Of a stretch of 64,000 bases of DNA, positions 61,327-64,000 are shown piece after piece (position 1 is the first letter of the stretch; the number at the start of each line of letters is the position of its first letter). The translations under genes were made by a program, and so were the position numbers. A model generated the notes under the pieces. That model did not search any database, was not told the origin of the DNA, and saw only the letters and a list, made by a program, of their open reading frames with translations. Source of the stretch: Rhizobium sp. LC145 (GTDB lineage: Bacteria; Pseudomonadota; Alphaproteobacteria; Rhizobiales; Rhizobiaceae); assembly GCF_001005825.1 (NCBI RefSeq), contig NZ_LBHV01000004.1, forward strand, positions 682,001 through 746,000. The letters run 5' to 3'.

Positions 61327-62951
61327 CGGCCGCCCACCACGCGCATTTTCTGCAAGCGTCCGGTCGGCTGCGCAATGGGAGGCGTCGGGCCGATCCCAAC
61401 GGTCCGCATCCTGCCCGTGACCTTCTCCACGAATTCCCATTGGATGCCGAGGCCCAGCCGCACGAGCGCCGCGCCGATACCGGCAAGCGCCCAATAGATA
61501 TGGGGAATGACCGATACGCTGCTGGTGGTCGCGATCGTGAAGAGCACCGCCAGCAAGAGGGCCAAATAGCCCTGATAGCTCACGAGATCCGTTTTGCTCC
61601 TGAGGAAGAGGCTCGCGGTCTTGGCTGCGATCATCCCGAAGACAAGCAGGAAGAGGACGAGGCCGATCAAGCCGTATTGCAGGGCCACCTGCAGATAGGA
61701 GTTCACGACATCGACGATGCCCTGGCCCTGGATCATTCTCAGCATCTCCGGCTCTCCCAGGAAGGTCTCCGAACCGAGCAACGGATAACGGCCGATGACG
61801 ATCATCGAGTTTTCGAAGAGCTGCGAGCGATAGGTCTCGCTGCCGCGGTCGGCGGAACCGACGAACGGAAGCAGGTTGATGAAGCGATCGATGAACGTCG
61901 GATGCAGGGCTGCCACGGCGAGCAGCACGGGAAGGCCCCCGAAAAGCAACCGGAGCGATCTTCGCAGATTGGTAAGGAGCAGCACCACTGCGCAGAATGC
62001 GAAGCCGAGCCACGGACCGCGCGATACGCTGGACAACAGCCCGCCCATCATGAGGGCGAGCGCCGCATAGCGCCACAGGCCGATGGCCTGCCGCGTCCGA
62101 AGTGCCAGCAGGCAGCCTCCTCCCGCCATGCAAAGGAAGCCGAAGGCGATGGATTCAACGGAAGTCGTCGCCGCGCGCAACAGCCCGTCACGGAAAAGAT
62201 ACGCGGTGAGCAGGAAGACATCCCACTCCTGCAGCACCACATAATAGACCCGCCAGCTTCTCCAGATCTCGAACATGCCGACCGCCGCAAGCGGCATGGT
62301 CGCAACCGCGAAGGCGAGGAGCGCCTGGTTCACCTCCTGGGCCGACCGCAGGGCGCGGCTGAAAACGAAATAGGGAAGCAGGATGTCGAGGAAATAGCCC
62401 GGCACGACCCGCAGGATGGAGTTGAAGTCTCCGAGCCGTAGCGAAAGCAGGCAAACGAAGCCGAAGAAGGCCAGGATCGCCGCATCGGTGCCGCGGAGCT
62501 CGCGGTTTTCCCGGTTCCGCCAGAGATCGACGGCAATGGGCAGGAGGATCAGCAGCGCGAGCAGCCGTGGCGGATTGAGGTCGATGATCCTGTTGAAGAT
62601 CGGCGGAATTCCCATCCCCACAGCGACGCACGGCGCCGCAAACATCAGGACGAGATAAAGAAGAACCGGCCGCTTGGAATAGCGAAGTATGTAAATGCTC
62701 ATCAGGATGAGCACGAAGGCGAAGTCCAGAAAGCTCCTCGACAGGAAGGTCGCGCAAGTGGTCGCGAACCAGCAGTTCCGCCATAGCCGGAACTCGTCCT
62801 CGTCGATGAGCGGAACGGCGATCCTCCTGGCGATGTAGAACGCAGGAATGCTGACGATCAGAACATAGGTGAGTGCTCGAAGATATTCAGGCATCTGGAG
62901 GCTCACGCTCGGCGTAGCGGCGGGATGGCGGGGCTTCCCGCTCGCAATCAT
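61323..62951 (-). CDS. Wzy-like polysaccharide polymerase (O-antigen ligase family)
   Basis: The 542-residue protein has about twelve membrane helices. A long periplasmic stretch before the last helices contains RGSETYRSQLFENSMIVIGRYPLLG and VVNSYLQVALQYGLIGLVLF, the Wzy_C-type pattern. It should polymerise the repeat units flipped by the Wzx-like protein at 25767. The ATG at 62951 has GGA five bases upstream; an ATG at 62894 is possible. The last 45 residues are a hydrophilic tail. Confidence 0.88.
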   Translation of the reverse strand: MIASGKPRHPAATPSVSLQMPEYLRALTYVLIVSIPAFYIARRIAVPLIDEDEFRLWRNCWFATTCATFLSRSFLDFAFVLILMSIYILRYSKRPVLLYLVLMFAAPCVAVGMGIPPIFNRIIDLNPPRLLALLILLPIAVDLWRNRENRELRGTDAAILAFFGFVCLLSLRLGDFNSILRVVPGYFLDILLPYFVFSRALRSAQEVNQALLAFAVATMPLAAVGMFEIWRSWRVYYVVLQEWDVFLLTAYLFRDGLLRAATTSVESIAFGFLCMAGGGCLLALRTRQAIGLWRYAALALMMGGLLSSVSRGPWLGFAFCAVVLLLTNLRRSLRLLFGGLPVLLAVAALHPTFIDRFINLLPFVGSADRGSETYRSQLFENSMIVIGRYPLLGSETFLGEPEMLRMIQGQGIVDVVNSYLQVALQYGLIGLVLFLLVFGMIAAKTASLFLRSKTDLVSYQGYLALLLAVLFTIATTSSVSVIPHIYWALAGIGAALVRLGLGIQWEFVEKVTGRMRTVGIGPTPPIAQPTGRLQKMRVVGGR

Positions 62952-63182
62952 CCTGTTCCATATCCGCCCTCGGAAAGTTTCATGCGCACAGTTCCGACGC
63001 CAGCGTATAGGCGGGCTCCCGCCGCCACAGCCTGCCCAAAGGAGGTAACGTCTACTTCGACCTGCCTATGGCACCCCCTTTTGGAGTGATTGTTTTCTTC
63101 ACCCCGCTGACCTTCGATTCCGGACGATGCCGCGCGGCATAAAGGCCGCGGCACCTTTCAGCGAAAACCTGCGGGAGCAGTC

Positions 63183-64000
63183 ATGGGGACCGGAAAGACA
63201 AAACTGGCCGTGAACCGCCGCACGCTTTTGCAGCTCCTGTCGAGCGCGGCGGTCGCGCCCTTGTTGGGCGCGAGTTCCGACCACACGACGGCGGACGACC
63301 TGCCTCCCGGTCGCCTGGGGCTCAATCTCAGCGGCATGAGCTATTGGGCGACGGAACAGGTCTTTTCCAACCTCGCCCATAATGCGGCTCGCTGGCGGGT
63401 CCAGATCGAAGGAGCCCCCTTCACCTGGGACACCCCCCTTCCCCCGATGACGCCGGAGGGCTATCCGAAGGAGGTTCCGAAGGGAGCGGTGCTGGACAGT
63501 TTCCTGATCTTTACCGAGCACCGCAGGAACCTTCCCGTCGAGCTTTCCGTCCACTACGACGGCAAGGGCCGGATCGGCTATGTGGGCGGCGCCGAACTGG
63601 AGACTCGCGCACCGGGACGCGACGATGTCCGCAATCTTCGCAAGTCCGATCCCTTCACGGCCCGCATCCTGGAAACCGATCCGGCCGATCCCATCCGCAA
63701 CATTCGCGTCCACGAACGCGGAAAGATGCCCGAGAGCAACTTTCGGGAGCCGTTCCTGAAACGCCTCGAAGGCATGGCAGCACTTCGCTTCATGGACTGG
63801 ATGGGAACCAACAACTCGGCGGTCCGCACCTGGAAGGACCAGCCGAGGGTCGGCCAGTTCGGCCGTTCCGATCTTGGCGTGCCGCACGAATACATGATCG
63901 AGCTTTGCAACCTGGTGAAGATCGATCCCTGGTTCAACATGCCTCATCTGGCCGATGACGATTACGTCCGCCGCTTCGCGCTTGCGGTGAAGGATGGCCT
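63183..64000 (+). CDS. Tat-exported protein resembling a glycoside hydrolase, 3' end outside window
   Basis: The frame is open from the ATG at 63183 (GGGAG five bases upstream) to the edge, 272 residues. NRRTLLQLLSSAAVAPLLGA (11-30) has the twin arginines and hydrophobic stretch of a Tat-like signal. The visible mature part has LNLSGMSYWATEQVF, RFMDWMGTNNSAVRTW, GVPHEYMIELCNLV and WFNMPHLADDDYVRRFAL. That spacing is like the strands and helices of a TIM-barrel glycosidase. I do not recognise the exact family and catalytic acids cannot be assigned from the fragment. It may trim the exported polymer. Confidence 0.7.
   Translation, partial: MGTGKTKLAVNRRTLLQLLSSAAVAPLLGASSDHTTADDLPPGRLGLNLSGMSYWATEQVFSNLAHNAARWRVQIEGAPFTWDTPLPPMTPEGYPKEVPKGAVLDSFLIFTEHRRNLPVELSVHYDGKGRIGYVGGAELETRAPGRDDVRNLRKSDPFTARILETDPADPIRNIRVHERGKMPESNFREPFLKRLEGMAALRFMDWMGTNNSAVRTWKDQPRVGQFGRSDLGVPHEYMIELCNLVKIDPWFNMPHLADDDYVRRFALAVKDG

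Noticed and set aside
61327..62133. Possible 5' extension of the GtrA-like frame into the Wzy-like gene
   Set aside because: The extended part is out of frame with the polymerase and does not look like a membrane protein; the ATG at 61326 gives a normal GtrA length.
1..64000. CRISPR arrays, tRNA or rRNA genes, insertion sequences, attachment sites
   Set aside because: I saw no regularly spaced repeats, no tRNA-like cloverleaf next to a gene end, no transposase or integrase and no terminal repeats.

Overview
The window looks like chromosome or megaplasmid DNA of an alphaproteobacterium of the Rhizobiaceae (Sinorhizobium/Rhizobium/Agrobacterium type). The main evidence is the block exoU-exoX-exoY-exoF-exoQ-exoZ at the left edge. 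It has the gene order and the divergent exoX/exoY arrangement of rhizobial succinoglycan clusters. The DNA is GC-rich, so long antisense shadow frames are common. I see no rRNA, tRNA, insertion sequence or CRISPR array. Family assignments are from reading the proteins; no database search was possible.

Layout. (1) 1-6138: one end of a succinoglycan cluster. (2) 6148-18111: sugar-acid catabolism and sugar uptake, all on the minus strand. This holds kdgF-like, kduI, a GntR/FadR-type repressor and a TRAP transporter (dctM, dctQ, dctP), then an ornithine-cyclodeaminase-like gene, an SMP-30 lactonase-like gene and a complete ribose-type ABC importer. (3) 18356-22959: a GAF histidine kinase, its LuxR-type response regulator, and an SsuABC/TauABC-type ABC importer. 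(4) 23060-64000: a second, large exopolysaccharide (EPS) locus unlike the exo cluster.

The second EPS locus carries a Wzx-like flippase, a Wzy-like polymerase, two priming or early-acting transferases (a polyprenyl-phosphate sugar transferase and a WecG/TagA/CpsF enzyme) and many GT2, GT4 and GT61 glycosyltransferases. It also has a Wza-like export protein, a Wzz-like chain-length protein, a BY-kinase-like ATPase that has lost the Walker A lysine, a hexapeptide acetyltransferase, two paralogous SGNH-type proteins and a GtrA-like membrane protein. The last gene, cut by the edge, encodes a Tat-exported protein resembling a glycoside hydrolase.

The most unusual part sits inside this second locus. 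A type I polyketide synthase (KS-AT-KR-DH-ACP-TE) is transcribed divergently from an NRPS-like protein with the order formyltransferase, half condensation domain, adenylation domain split by a luciferase-like monooxygenase, and carrier domain. A phosphopantetheinyl transferase follows directly. A second small-molecule module (acyl/aminoacyl ligase, free ACP, PLP-dependent decarboxylase) lies in an operon with glycosyltransferases and an acetyltransferase. My inference is that the locus makes a polysaccharide or glycolipid carrying a formylated aminoacyl-polyketide and possibly an amine-derived substituent, or that it co-expresses a secreted small molecule with an EPS. A LuxR-type protein with a pseudo-receiver domain next to the locus, and an 11-base motif shared by its promoter region and that of the priming transferase, suggest local regulation.
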